Part shown: positions 17,930 through 27,529 of the stretch, piece after piece | How the letters are laid out: each line of letters begins with the position of its first letter | Numbering within the stretch: position 1 is the stretch's first letter | The notes under the pieces: model-generated | What the model was told of the DNA's origin: nothing | The model's database searches: none | Seen by the model: the letters and a program-made list of their open reading frames with translations, nothing else | Source of the DNA: Pseudocolwellia agarivorans | GTDB lineage: Bacteria; Pseudomonadota; Gammaproteobacteria; Enterobacterales; Alteromonadaceae | Length of the DNA: 64,000 bases | Assembly: GCF_002000085.1 (NCBI RefSeq) | Contig: NZ_MUZU01000016.1 | Coordinates: 1-64,000, forward strand | Direction: 5' to 3' | Position numbers and translations under genes: made by a program

Positions 17930-18752
17930 TTAGATCCCAGTTATATTTTAAAAACTGTATTTTCATATCACCCTCTTTAAGGGCTTTTTGTTGAACAGGC
18001 GTTAAATTAAGAGCTTCAGGATACTGCAACATAAACTCCTCTAACGAATGCGTGTTGTTATAACCTTTTTCAAAATCCTCGCCGTACCATTTAAAAATTG
18101 ACGATAAACTTAATGAAAAACTCTGCGCAAAATTACGTGTGGTATCCGACAAAAAACGTACAGTTTGTTGCTCAAGCTGCTGTAATAATTTATCAGCGGT
18201 GTAAGCTTCTTCACGCAATGCAGGACAACCAATACTCGCACAGTTTACCGCAAAATGAATACGAGGGTCGTTATACTTTGGCTTACCTTTTTCGTCAACC
18301 GCGCCACGAATTAAGTCGTGTTCTATATTGTCTAAACTACGTGTTTCCCCTAATAACGGAATAAACTTTTTACTCCATGGCGAACTAAAAAATCCGCCTA
18401 AATCTTTTATTGATTTAAGGTCTGAACCGTCTTTAGATAGATTTGTTACAATCAGCTCCACAGTCCACGCATTGTAAGCATTAATTAAAAACGCCAGTTG
18501 TTTTGTTTTCCCCCAGTCGTCAAATTCATTTTGGCTTACTGCCGACAACATCTTTAAATACGTGGTTAATTCGCTATGTTGCGCTTGCATAGCCGCATAA
18601 TTAACAACGGTACTATGGCCATTATTAATAGCCACTACGTTTTGATTTACCAACTGATCCCATACCTTGTGCATGTTTTCAGCATAACTAACAAACGATG
18701 CAGCAAGTAAAGTAGAACCTAATAATAGTGTTTTAAAAGAACCTTTAAACAT
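17916..18752 (-). CDS. Secreted DUF547 protein
   Basis: About 278 residues from the ATG at 18752 (GAGG ribosome site), with a signal peptide ending near SYA-EN. DUF547 is seen in AFLINAYNAWTVELIV, the IEHDLIRG stretch, and DPRIHFAVNCASIGCP, which supplies the conserved histidine and cysteines. The family has a cysteine-protease-like or transglutaminase-like fold by prediction, but no proven reaction. It lies one base after the upstream fusion gene and overlaps the binding protein, so it is firmly part of the operon. Confidence 0.85.
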   Translation of the reverse strand: MFKGSFKTLLLGSTLLAASFVSYAENMHKVWDQLVNQNVVAINNGHSTVVNYAAMQAQHSELTTYLKMLSAVSQNEFDDWGKTKQLAFLINAYNAWTVELIVTNLSKDGSDLKSIKDLGGFFSSPWSKKFIPLLGETRSLDNIEHDLIRGAVDEKGKPKYNDPRIHFAVNCASIGCPALREEAYTADKLLQQLEQQTVRFLSDTTRNFAQSFSLSLSSIFKWYGEDFEKGYNNTHSLEEFMLQYPEALNLTPVQQKALKEGDMKIQFLKYNWDLNAQH

Positions 18753-18753
18753 A

Positions 18754-20925
18754 TTAACCTCTGCGCCATGTGTGATATTTTTCAAGCCAATTTAATACAG
18801 TTTCAGGCGCATGAGCTCTTTTCCATTCGCCAGCGGCATACTTATTACCTTCAGCCCAAGTTGGGTAACTATGAATAGTGCCTAATATTTTGTTTAAACC
18901 TAAACCATGTTTCATGGCTAAAACAAACTCAGCAATTAAATCACCCGCATGTTCAGACACTACCGTTACACCTAATATTTTGTCTTTGCCTTTAGGCGTA
19001 ATCACTTTGATGAAACCTTTGGTTGCGCTGTCTGTTATGGCGCGATCAAGCTCTTCAAATTCAAAACGTGTAATTTCATAATCAATACCTTTATCAATAG
19101 CATCTTGTTCGTTAAGTCCAACACGTGCTACTTCAGGGTCGATAAATGTTGTCCATGGAATTACACGGTAATCCACTTTGAACTTTTTAAGATGACCAAA
19201 TAAACCGTTAACTGCTGCGTACCAACCTTGATGCGCTGCAACATGGGTAAACTGGTAAGGACCCACAATGTCGCCTGCTGCAAAAATATTAGGGTATAAG
19301 GTTTCTAAGTATTCGTTGGTAACAACGGTACGGTTAGTTTCAATACCTAATTCTTCAAGTCCGTAACCTTTAAGACGTGCGCTACGCCCTACGGCACATA
19401 ATAACTCGTCGTATTCAATTTCTACTTCTTTATCCTTTCCTTCGTTATTTGACAGGCATTTAACAATAATGAATTTCTTACCATCTCGAGCTTCACAACG
19501 TAATGCTTGATGCGAAGTTAAAATGTTAACGCCACTTTCAGTTAATGCTTCGTGAGCGAATGTAGAAACCTCAAGATCTTCTTTGATCATGATGCGCTCT
19601 GCCATTTCGATTTGTGTAACGTTCGAACCTAAACGAGCAAAACTTTGTGCTAATTCGCTACCAATTGGCCCACCGCCTAAAACAACAAGCTTTTTAGGTG
19701 CTTCGTCCATTTCAGCAAACTTGCTCCATAATGTATCACTGGTTACATAACCTGTTTCTTCAATACCTGGTAAAGGCGGAACAAATGGCCGTGCGCCTGT
19801 CGCAATAACAATAGTACGAGCCGTTAATGTTTGTGTGCCACCATCATTCAATTTAATTTCAACCGTCCACGGGTCAATTAACTTACCGTAGCCTTTAACC
19901 ACTTCTACACCTAAATTTGTGTAACGTTCAACACTGTCGTGTGGTGCAACGTCTGCAATCACTTTATGAACACGCGCCATCACTTTTTTAAATGAGAACT
20001 GTGGAGTCGCATTTTCTAAACCGTAATGCTCACCATGACGAATTTGTTCTGCTACTTTTGCACTTTTGATAATCGCTTTACTTGGAACACAACCGTAATT
20101 TAAACAGTCGCCCCCCATTTCTCCAGCTTCAATAAGGGTAACTTTGGCTTTTACTGCAGCAGCAATATAACTTGTTACTAAGCCACCAGCACCAGCACCA
20201 ATCACAATCATGTTACGGTCGAATTTTTTAGGTTTTGAATAATTTTTGTATACGCGACGTTTTTTAAACACGTTAATGATTCCTTTTGCAATGAGAGGAA
20301 AAATACCTAATAAAGCAAATGATAAAATTAAGTTGAAAGATAAAATACCCGACAAACTTTCAATTTGTGCAAGCTGAGTGCCTGCATTAACAAATACAAA
20401 AGTACCTGCCAACATACCCACTTGGCTTACCCAATAATAAGTCCATGACTTGATAGACGTAACGCCCATTAATAGGTTTATTAAAAAGAATGGAAAAACG
20501 GGTACTAAGCGTAAAGTAAATAAATAAAATGCACCTTCTTTCTCTACACCTTTGTCAATCGCGGCTAAACGCTCAGGAAATTTTTGCTTGATAGAGTCAC
20601 GAAGTAAGTAACGCGATACTAAAAAGGCTAATGTAGCACCTATGGTTGAAGCAAAAGAAGCAAGTAATAACCCCTCAACTAAACCAAATAAAGCCCCTGC
20701 TGCTAACGTTAAAATAGTAGCACCAGGTAAAGACAGTGCAGTAACTAGTACATACAATAAAAAGAAACCACCAATAACCAATACCGGTGATTGCTCACGC
20801 CATTGGCTAAACTGAGCCATTGAATCTTTCAAGCCTTCCAGTGTCAGCAATTGATGTAAATTGAAATGAAAAAACAAACCAACAGCAACAGCTGCGATCA
20901 CTAATAACAATAATTTTTTAATCAT
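18754..20925 (-). CDS. TVP38/TMEM64 membrane protein fused to a FAD disulfide reductase
   Basis: 723 residues. Residues 1-220 are a TVP38/TMEM64 (SNARE-associated, DedA-like) membrane domain with five to six helices and the usual GATLAFLVSRYLLRD segment. Residues about 235-720 are a pyridine-nucleotide disulfide oxidoreductase of the mercuric reductase/lipoamide dehydrogenase class. It has the FAD motif VIGAGAGGLV, the redox pair GGDCLNYGCVPSK, the NAD motif VVLGGGPIGSE, the second FAD motif AAGDIVGP and the dimer-domain H-x4-E-like HSYPTWAEG. No N-terminal HMA domain or C-terminal cysteine pair is seen, so mercury reduction is unlikely. The fused layout tethers a reductase to the inner membrane. 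E. coli ydjX and ydjZ, of the same membrane family, sit before ynjABCDEF, matching this operon. Confidence 0.88.
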   Translation of the reverse strand: MIKKLLLLVIAAVAVGLFFHFNLHQLLTLEGLKDSMAQFSQWREQSPVLVIGGFFLLYVLVTALSLPGATILTLAAGALFGLVEGLLLASFASTIGATLAFLVSRYLLRDSIKQKFPERLAAIDKGVEKEGAFYLFTLRLVPVFPFFLINLLMGVTSIKSWTYYWVSQVGMLAGTFVFVNAGTQLAQIESLSGILSFNLILSFALLGIFPLIAKGIINVFKKRRVYKNYSKPKKFDRNMIVIGAGAGGLVTSYIAAAVKAKVTLIEAGEMGGDCLNYGCVPSKAIIKSAKVAEQIRHGEHYGLENATPQFSFKKVMARVHKVIADVAPHDSVERYTNLGVEVVKGYGKLIDPWTVEIKLNDGGTQTLTARTIVIATGARPFVPPLPGIEETGYVTSDTLWSKFAEMDEAPKKLVVLGGGPIGSELAQSFARLGSNVTQIEMAERIMIKEDLEVSTFAHEALTESGVNILTSHQALRCEARDGKKFIIVKCLSNNEGKDKEVEIEYDELLCAVGRSARLKGYGLEELGIETNRTVVTNEYLETLYPNIFAAGDIVGPYQFTHVAAHQGWYAAVNGLFGHLKKFKVDYRVIPWTTFIDPEVARVGLNEQDAIDKGIDYEITRFEFEELDRAITDSATKGFIKVITPKGKDKILGVTVVSEHAGDLIAEFVLAMKHGLGLNKILGTIHSYPTWAEGNKYAAGEWKRAHAPETVLNWLEKYHTWRRG

Positions 20926-21020
20926 ATTTGTCTCTTTTAAATACTTTATGAAAGCGCTTAAAATTAAACGCTTTATCTTTAAAGTGTGTTTTTAAAACTT
21001 GTTGTTATATACCCGTACTT

Positions 21021-23384
21021 TTAGAAAGAATGAGTAAGGGTTAACTTGGCGTTAATGGGTAATTCAGGAAAGACTAAGGTTGCGCCAAAGTAACCGCCTT
21101 CAAATACTGGACGCCAATTCTTTTGATTAGTCACGTTATTTACGTCAAAACGTAATTTTGTACTTGGCGTAAAGGTATAGCTGGTATTAACGTTTAGCGT
21201 ATATTGATCTCTAATATTAACCGTTGCTAAAAAGTCTAATGGATAACTCTTGGTATATAGACCAGAGAAACCTGCTTGCCATTGCGCACTAATTGAATAT
21301 TGGCCATTAACACTAAAAGATTGCTCAGGAATACCTTGTACTTGGCTATTCGACGGAGCAAAAGAAGTAAAGCTTGGTGCACCAACACTTGTACCTACAA
21401 TAATGTCTGGACGTGAATTATCAAACGCATCGGCTATTTGAGCAGAGTCTTGGCTGCTTGCTGAATTGTCGTAACTTGCATCAATATAGCTGTAACCTGC
21501 GCTTATCCAATAAGGATAAGCATCGTAAAACACTTGGCTTTCAAACCCTTGCGTACGAATACCAGTATTGCTTCCATCCCTATTACGTAAACTACGGCGT
21601 TGACTAAATAACGCGCCATCGGCATACCAATCGCTGTCAGTGGGTGCGTATTTCAAACCAACTTCAACTAACGTATTTTCAGTAGCAAAATTTTGCTCAC
21701 TAATAATGTTACCGCCACCTAATGCCGTACCACCAGCCATACTGTTTGATGTCGCTTCGTTATAACTTGCAGTTCCATAAACCGTAAAGTCACTATCAAT
21801 TGAGTAATTGAAGCTTGCATGAGCTGAGTGTAATACTTCATTAATGCTGTCGCTTGCTGCAACTTGACCTTCTGGTGCTATAGGATCACTTGCTTTAACA
21901 TCATAAAAGTCTGCGCGGTAGCCAACAGTAGTATGTAAATTAGTAGTCCAGTCTGAATCGTGTTGAATGGCTAAACCTGTTTGTATAGAGCGTGAATCGG
22001 TAGTATCTGACAAGTTAAAGTCGCCCGTACCATCGTTATTCGTATCGTATTGCGCACCTGGTGAAACAAAAATACCGGGGCGAAGCTCAACTAAACGCGC
22101 TTGTTGTTCTGCGGTTAAAGGAATACGACGATTTGAAATGGGGCCCGTTAAATCAATAGGTGAATCAGCTTCAGTTGTAAATTGACTGTAACCTAATACT
22201 TTGTTGTAGCGCACATCTAAAGCAAGAATAGTTTGCTGATCGCTATTCCATAAATAACTAAGTTCTGTTCTATTTTGTGCAGTATCTGCGCCATCGATAA
22301 TTTCAACAAAACTGTTTTGTGAAATTTCTTCACGTTGTAAGTGTTGAAAATACGTTGTGTTTTTAAGTAACAAGCTTGGAGTCAGTTCACGTTTATAAAC
22401 ACTGTGTAATAAATAGGTAGTGGCTTCGTTTTGATTGTCTGGATCTGTTAATACCGTGCTTCTATCTAATTTAACTTGCCCTGTTGGAGAAACAATTGAA
22501 CCTGCTGCTGGTACAGTACTGCCATTACTTTGAACGCCTTGACCTGTAATGTACAAACCATCATCAATCAATGCTTGTGTCGGGCGATTAATGCCCGCGT
22601 TGTCGGTAAATTCAACTTGGAATAATTCAAAGTTTATATCCCAGCTGCTTTTATCGTCAGGTAAAATACGTAATGCAGCATATAAACTGTCACTTTCCAT
22701 TCCCGCGTAATCATAAAAACTACCGTTATCTATATGTTCAGCACTTATTCTAAAGCCCACTTTATCTTTAATAATAGCGCCCGTGTAATCAACTTGCGCT
22801 CGGTATTGATCCCAACGTGCTGCCGATAAATTAACTTTGCCTTTGCTTTCATCTGTTGAAGCGGTTTTAGAATGTAAATTAACAAAACCACCATTACGTT
22901 GGCTTGAGCCGAATAACACCGGTGGAGCACCTTTCACTACATCGATTTGTTCTACCGAGTTAAATGATAATGGTACACCAAAACCATTGTTACCTGCTTG
23001 ACGTCGAGTTCCGTCTTGAAACAGTTCACCTAACTGACCACGAATAGTCGGTAAACTTGGCGCACCAAAGCCACTAGCCGAGTATGTGTTTGGGCTAACC
23101 GCTAAAACATCTTGTAATGTCGTAATGTTAAGTTGCTCAATTAACTCACTGGAAATAGGCGTAACAGAGCGCGCGATATCTTTCAACGCTAAGTTGTCAC
23201 CAAATGGGCCATCAATAGCAGCATCTTTAACTGATAAGCCTTGCGAATTATTGGCTTGCCCAAAAACTTTAATCACCTCGATAGCGTCCTCTTTCGACTC
23301 TTGTGCGGCAAAACTAACAAAAGGGATATTTAATACGGTGGCTATTGATAGAGCCAAATATGCGTGCTTCAAACTTTTACTCAC
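21021..23384 (-). CDS. TonB-dependent receptor, siderophore-receptor-like
   Basis: About 787-residue outer-membrane receptor with plug domain near residues 60-180 and a 22-strand barrel ending in Phe (LTLTHSF). The start is set at the GTG at 23384 because the downstream residues form a normal signal peptide (AYLALSIATVLNIPFVSFA); the upstream in-frame part is arginine-rich and improbable. The plug resembles the FhuA/FecA-like class, with a single-domain N-terminus and no signalling extension. It precedes the ydj/ynj-like operon by 95 bases in the same direction, so the two may handle one substrate. No convincing Fur box was seen upstream. Confidence 0.85.
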   Translation of the reverse strand: MSKSLKHAYLALSIATVLNIPFVSFAAQESKEDAIEVIKVFGQANNSQGLSVKDAAIDGPFGDNLALKDIARSVTPISSELIEQLNITTLQDVLAVSPNTYSASGFGAPSLPTIRGQLGELFQDGTRRQAGNNGFGVPLSFNSVEQIDVVKGAPPVLFGSSQRNGGFVNLHSKTASTDESKGKVNLSAARWDQYRAQVDYTGAIIKDKVGFRISAEHIDNGSFYDYAGMESDSLYAALRILPDDKSSWDINFELFQVEFTDNAGINRPTQALIDDGLYITGQGVQSNGSTVPAAGSIVSPTGQVKLDRSTVLTDPDNQNEATTYLLHSVYKRELTPSLLLKNTTYFQHLQREEISQNSFVEIIDGADTAQNRTELSYLWNSDQQTILALDVRYNKVLGYSQFTTEADSPIDLTGPISNRRIPLTAEQQARLVELRPGIFVSPGAQYDTNNDGTGDFNLSDTTDSRSIQTGLAIQHDSDWTTNLHTTVGYRADFYDVKASDPIAPEGQVAASDSINEVLHSAHASFNYSIDSDFTVYGTASYNEATSNSMAGGTALGGGNIISEQNFATENTLVEVGLKYAPTDSDWYADGALFSQRRSLRNRDGSNTGIRTQGFESQVFYDAYPYWISAGYSYIDASYDNSASSQDSAQIADAFDNSRPDIIVGTSVGAPSFTSFAPSNSQVQGIPEQSFSVNGQYSISAQWQAGFSGLYTKSYPLDFLATVNIRDQYTLNVNTSYTFTPSTKLRFDVNNVTNQKNWRPVFEGGYFGATLVFPELPINAKLTLTHSF

Positions 23385-23627
23385 TATTATTTTATATCTA
23401 CGCCTTCTCAAAATATGAATTCTAACTAAAATCTTCATATTCAATGGCAACGGATTATTATGTTATTGATGGGCATTAAGACCCTGAGCCACCTAAATAA
23501 ATTTCAATCATTTTTATTGTTTTTATCTTTTAAAATAATTAGCTTTTTATTTGAAAGAAAAAAAATAAAACCACGGTCTTACTACTTCTAATGTATATAA
23601 ATTTTTAGTTTAGGAAATTTTAGTTTT

Positions 23628-24041
23628 ATGAGTAATTCAATAAGTTCTGATGTGCAAAATCGTTTGCAATGGTCTTTATTTTCTTTACGTCTTGGCGTAT
23701 TTATCGTGATGATTATGTGGACATTAGATAAATTTATAAATCCAGGACATAGTACACGCATATTTGAAAAGTTTTATGGTATTAGTGGTTCAAGCGATAC
23801 TATTGCTTACATACTCGGTGCATTACAGTTATTACTTGTACTTGCTTTTTTAGCTGGCATTAAAAAACGTATAACTTACGGCATAATTTTTATCATGCAC
23901 GGTATGTCTACGTTGTCATCTTACAATCAATATATTGATGGTTTTAATAACCTATTATTTTTTACAGCATGGCCAATGTGGGCGGCATGTTTTGCGCTAT
24001 ATTTATTACGCGAGCAAGACGTTAAATTTACGGTTAAATAG
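23628..24041 (+). CDS. DoxX-like small membrane protein
   Basis: 137 residues with four membrane helices and a DoxX-like layout (SLRLGVFIVMIMWTLDKFI at 22-40, then GALQLLLVLAFLAGIKKR). DoxX-family proteins are small inner-membrane partners in redox systems, but the role here is unknown. It is divergent from the TonB receptor and ends just before a strong terminator. Confidence 0.7.
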   Translation: MSNSISSDVQNRLQWSLFSLRLGVFIVMIMWTLDKFINPGHSTRIFEKFYGISGSSDTIAYILGALQLLLVLAFLAGIKKRITYGIIFIMHGMSTLSSYNQYIDGFNNLLFFTAWPMWAACFALYLLREQDVKFTVK

Positions 24042-24099
24042 TGGTTAAGTCTTACAACAACTCTCTTTAATCAGACATAAAATGTAAAGATAAAATATT

Positions 24100-24134
24100 A
24101 GAGACTGATTGAATATTCAATCAGTCTCTTTTTT
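24100..24134 (+). terminator. Rho-independent terminator after the DoxX-like gene
   Basis: A perfect 30-base palindrome (24100-24129, stem AGAGACTGATTGAA) is followed by six T residues. It lies 58 bases beyond the stop of the gene at 24041. Confidence 0.9.
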
Positions 24135-24162
24135 ATGATGATTTAACAATAAGAATGAGTAA

Positions 24163-24408
24163 TTAAGTAAAAGAAACTATTTTAAAATGAGGATTTGCAA
24201 TACACACTTCTAATACTGAAAGCTCGTCTAAAACCACTAAAATTTCAACACCTTCAACTTCAATTTTTATACATTCTTCACGATTATTATTACGTTTGGT
24301 ATCAAGTGCTACACCACTAACAACCACACCTGTTTTTAAGGTGAGTTTAATCGGATATTTATACATGCATACTATTTCAATGGTGTCGTATTCATTACAA
24401 CCTATCAT
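24163..24408 (-). CDS. rof: Rho-binding antiterminator Rof
   Basis: 81 residues matching the Rof/YaeO family: N-terminal C-x2-YDTIEIVC followed by a beta-rich YPIKLTLKTGVVVSGVALDT body. Rof binds Rho and blocks its contact with RNA, reducing Rho-dependent termination. Length is as in E. coli (about 84). It stands alone and is convergent with the preceding gene. Confidence 0.83.
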   Translation of the reverse strand: MIGCNEYDTIEIVCMYKYPIKLTLKTGVVVSGVALDTKRNNNREECIKIEVEGVEILVVLDELSVLEVCIANPHFKIVSFT

Positions 24409-24521
24409 AGCTTTACCTTTCTCATTATTTTGCTATTCGCTTAACGACAAAACTTAAACTTGAATTTACGCCAAAGAAAACTTAAAAAACAGAGTTATTT
24501 GTTATGTTTTCAGAAGTAACA

Positions 24522-24690
24522 AGTCGGCTAATCACGCGAATTAAAAGAACAACAACCACAGAGGTCACCGAGGGACTTCGTTCTACACAGAGAAGTGCTT
24601 TACTGTTTTAAAAAATTCGTGAAATTAGCGTAATTCGTTTATTGATTAAAAAAAGTAAGCACATAAATTTATCTTCCTCTGTGGCTCTAC
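24522..24690. repeat. Intergenic inverted-repeat element with CCACAGAGG ends
   Basis: The 463-base gap before the fucosidase holds an imperfect inverted pair, CCACAGAGG at 24556-24564 and CCTCTGTGG at 24676-24684, with further ACACAGAG-type and GTGAAATTAGCG-like stretches between. The composition resembles a short non-coding dispersed repeat seen in many bacterial genomes. No frame of note crosses it. The remaining parts of 24409-24871 are AT-rich and featureless. Confidence 0.5.
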
Positions 24691-24871
24691 TCTGTCATTA
24701 AAATGTTTTTTATACTTATTACATAACTAATGCTTACCTTTTTCAAAGCCTAAAAATCATAAAAACACAAAAGCATGTCAGTTATATCTATTCATTTTGA
24801 TTGATTTGCTCCGTAGAATGTCAATAATTCACATAATAACTTCATTAATAAAAACAACTTCAGAGATAATA

Positions 24872-26398
24872 ATGAATAAACTATTAACGCTTACTTCAAC
24901 AGCTCTTATGTTTGTAGCTACAAGTTCAGTTAGTGCAGCTGAATCACCTAAATTTAAAGCTAACTGGGATTCTTTAGCTCAGTATCAACAAGCACCCGAG
25001 TGGTTTCAAGACGCCAAATTCGGTATTTACGCACATTGGGGACCTTATTCTGCAACAAAAGCGGCTTTTGGATCTGATTGGTATAGCCGTAATATGTATG
25101 TTGAGGGCCATCCTTTAAACGCTTATCACAAAAAAACCTACGGCGATTTAAAAAACTTTGGCTACAAAGATTTTATTCCGATGTTTAAAGCTGAAAAATT
25201 TGATGCGACCGAATGGGCAAAATTATATAAAGCAGCAGGAGCTAAATTTGCAGGTCCTGTAGCTGAACATGCCGACGGTTTTGCTATGTGGGATACCCAA
25301 CTAACACCTTGGAATGCCGCTGATATGGGTCCGAAAAGAGATGTCGTTGCTGAACTTGAAAAAGCGATACGTGGTGAAGGCTTAAAGTTTATGACGTCTT
25401 TCCATCATCATTGGAAATGGGGTTGGTATCCAACATCAGACAAAAACACTGACGCAAGCAACCCAAAAAATGAAGCCCTATATGGTCCAACATCTGACAA
25501 AACCGCTTGGGGAACAGCTAAAGCTAATGGTGTAATAACGCCTTTGCATCCTGAAACGTTGCCACCACAGAAATTTGCAGATGAATGGTTAGCCAAAGTT
25601 AATGAAGTGGTCGACCGCTACAAACCCGATTTATTATGGTTTGATAACCGCATGAATATTCTACCTGAACAAACACGTATGGATATGGCCGCTAATTATT
25701 ACAACAGCGCAGAAAAATGGAAGAAAGACGTTGTATTAACTTACAAAACTCCTGATTTACTCGTAGGTTCAGCAACCATTGATTTAGAACGTAACAGAAT
25801 GAGCAGTATTTACCCTCAACCTTGGTTAACTGATACTTCGGTAGGTGTTAACTCGTGGGGTTACGCTGAACCTATGAAATACTATAGCGCGCAACGTTTA
25901 GTGCAAGACTTGGTAGATATTGTGAGTAAAAATGGCTCTGTATTACTTAATATTGCACCTAAAGCAGATGGAACTATTCCACAAGAACAAAAAGATTTAT
26001 TACTTGCTATAGGCGGATGGTTAAAAGTTAATGGTGAGGCAATTTATGCTACACGTCCTTGGTATACTTACGGCGAAGGCCCTACTATTACGCCTGAAGG
26101 CCATTTAGCTGATTTACATTTTAAAGGCTTTAGCCCACAAGATATTCGCTATACTCGTTCAAAAGACAACAAAACCCTATACGCAATTAAATTTGGACAA
26201 TCAACAAACGACACTATACTTAAAGCGCTTTCGCGTTTGCAGTATGGTCATAATATAAAAGTTAAATCTGTCGAATTAATAGGTAAACCAAACAAAATTG
26301 AGTGGCAACAATCAAAAGAAGGTTTAACAATAAAGCATCAAAAAATCAGCTTTAATAATGATTTACCTTTTGTGTATAAAATACAGTTAGAAAATTAA
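24872..26398 (+). CDS. Alpha-L-fucosidase, GH29
   Basis: 508-residue secreted glycoside hydrolase that releases L-fucose from glycans with retention. The ATG at 24872 opens a clear signal peptide (LLTLTSTALMFVATSSVSA). The GH29 barrel follows, with KFGIYAHWGPYS, EHADGFAMWDTQ, SFHHHWKWGW, and the nucleophile region DLLWFDNRM with D258 (from this start). A C-terminal beta domain ends near residue 508. An AraC regulator lies convergent downstream, and a fucose permease and a dehydratase are further along, so the fucose role is consistent. It is probably periplasmic or surface-exposed. Confidence 0.93.
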   Translation: MNKLLTLTSTALMFVATSSVSAAESPKFKANWDSLAQYQQAPEWFQDAKFGIYAHWGPYSATKAAFGSDWYSRNMYVEGHPLNAYHKKTYGDLKNFGYKDFIPMFKAEKFDATEWAKLYKAAGAKFAGPVAEHADGFAMWDTQLTPWNAADMGPKRDVVAELEKAIRGEGLKFMTSFHHHWKWGWYPTSDKNTDASNPKNEALYGPTSDKTAWGTAKANGVITPLHPETLPPQKFADEWLAKVNEVVDRYKPDLLWFDNRMNILPEQTRMDMAANYYNSAEKWKKDVVLTYKTPDLLVGSATIDLERNRMSSIYPQPWLTDTSVGVNSWGYAEPMKYYSAQRLVQDLVDIVSKNGSVLLNIAPKADGTIPQEQKDLLLAIGGWLKVNGEAIYATRPWYTYGEGPTITPEGHLADLHFKGFSPQDIRYTRSKDNKTLYAIKFGQSTNDTILKALSRLQYGHNIKVKSVELIGKPNKIEWQQSKEGLTIKHQKISFNNDLPFVYKIQLEN

Positions 26399-26422
26399 CT
26401 TTCTCACGTCGCACGTTTAAAT

Positions 26423-26458
26423 AAAAGCCAAAGCACTTCAAAATGCTTTGGCTTTTTT
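26423..26458. terminator. Bidirectional terminator between fucosidase and AraC genes
   Basis: A 13-base-pair stem (AAAAGCCAAAGCA paired with TGCTTTGGCTTTT) with an eight-base loop ends in a T run on the plus strand and has A residues on its left flank, so it can serve both convergent genes. Confidence 0.88.
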
Positions 26459-26469
26459 ATATGAGTAAA

Positions 26470-27330
26470 TTAAACATCACGTGCATAAGCTTTATAGAAC
26501 TGCGTTGGTGACATACCTGTACTTTGTTTAAATGTTCGTGAAAAATGATATAAGTCACAAAACCCGCATTGCTCCGATACTTCCCCTACAGAAAGTTTAT
26601 CTAATAAAAGCTGCTTAGCTAGCTCAATACGCTTAGATAAAATATATCGCTTAGGTGAAATGTTAAATGCTAACTTAAACTTACGAGAAAAATGCTCTGG
26701 CGATAAGTTACTGATCTCAGCTAATGTTTGTATTTCGAGTGGTTTAGTTAAATTAACTCGGATCATATCTAATGCAGGGATTAAATCTTGATGTTTAAAA
26801 TGAGTCGGCAAATTAGGTTGTTCTGAAAATTTTTCAATAAAAGGTTCAAGCAAACGCAATAAATGCAACATACGCGATAATACAATCGTAGGATGAGTTT
26901 TATCTATGGATTGAATAAGAGCTTCAAAGTCCTGTGGAATATGCGGTAATGCTTTACAATTTATACCTTGTGGGTTGCCATAAATCATAAATAAATCAAG
27001 ATTTGCATCAAGTGATGCCTGAAAATGAGTCCAATAAAAAGTAAAATCACCTTTACTGTAATGAGATATTAATTGATAAGCGGGGATCAAATATAGATAT
27101 CCAGGCTTCATCAAAATTTCACTGTCTTTAAACTTTAAAACTGCTTCACCCGACTCTACATAATACAGTCTATTATAGTGATTAATAAAATCACTTCCTG
27201 CCCACGATGTATCTGTTTGCATTTTATGTGCGGTATAAACATGTAGCTTAATTTGACTTATAAGCTCGTCAGGTAATATGTTTTTCCAAACAAAGCCGTT
27301 AGAGCCAGTTTCTATTTTTTCTGGTTGCAT
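26470..27330 (-). CDS. AraC-family transcription regulator
   Basis: 286 residues. The N-terminal half is a cupin-like sugar-binding domain (LYYVESGEAVLKF, LMKPGYLYLIPAYQLISHY). Residues about 185-280 carry two helix-turn-helix units (ISNLSPEHFSRKFKLAFNIS and VSEQCGFCDLYHFSRTFKQS). It sits between the fucosidase and the cytochrome operon and is divergent from the latter, so it is the natural regulator of one or both. An accurate inverted pair ACCAA/TTGGT lies just upstream of its start. The inducer is not known; L-fucose is the obvious guess. Confidence 0.88.
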   Translation of the reverse strand: MQPEKIETGSNGFVWKNILPDELISQIKLHVYTAHKMQTDTSWAGSDFINHYNRLYYVESGEAVLKFKDSEILMKPGYLYLIPAYQLISHYSKGDFTFYWTHFQASLDANLDLFMIYGNPQGINCKALPHIPQDFEALIQSIDKTHPTIVLSRMLHLLRLLEPFIEKFSEQPNLPTHFKHQDLIPALDMIRVNLTKPLEIQTLAEISNLSPEHFSRKFKLAFNISPKRYILSKRIELAKQLLLDKLSVGEVSEQCGFCDLYHFSRTFKQSTGMSPTQFYKAYARDV

Positions 27331-27340
27331 ATTATTTTAT

Positions 27341-27355
27341 ACCAATTATGTTGGT
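27341..27355. promoter_or_regulatory. Small inverted repeat upstream of the AraC gene
   Basis: ACCAA-TTATG-TTGGT lies 10 bases upstream of the araC-type start codon and within the 199-base divergent region before the cytochrome operon. It is a possible operator, although AraC proteins more often bind direct repeats. Confidence 0.3.
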
Positions 27356-27529
27356 TATTATCTCCAGCTAAGATCTAAGGCATATACTCCCTTATTATCT
27401 CGAACACATCAACTTTCTTCACATCTAAATTATCAATTTTACACAAATAAATATCAATAATACCAATGTCACTCATCAACTAATTTAAGTAATATCATCA
27501 ATATTACATATAAAAAATAAAATTTACTG

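Noticed and set aside
18098-18364. Plus-strand open frame inside the DUF547 gene
   Set aside because: It is antisense to a gene with clear family motifs and tight operon overlaps.
18754-20925. Mercuric reductase for mercury resistance
   Set aside because: No HMA domain, no C-terminal cysteine pair, and no merR, merT or merP nearby.
23385-23627. Possible Fur box upstream of the siderophore-like TonB receptor
   Set aside because: No stretch comes near the GATAATGATAATCATTATC pattern; the AT-rich sequence only looks similar.
24522-24690. Possible CRISPR repeat in the CCACAGAGG region
   Set aside because: Only one inverted pair is present, with no regular spacer-repeat order.
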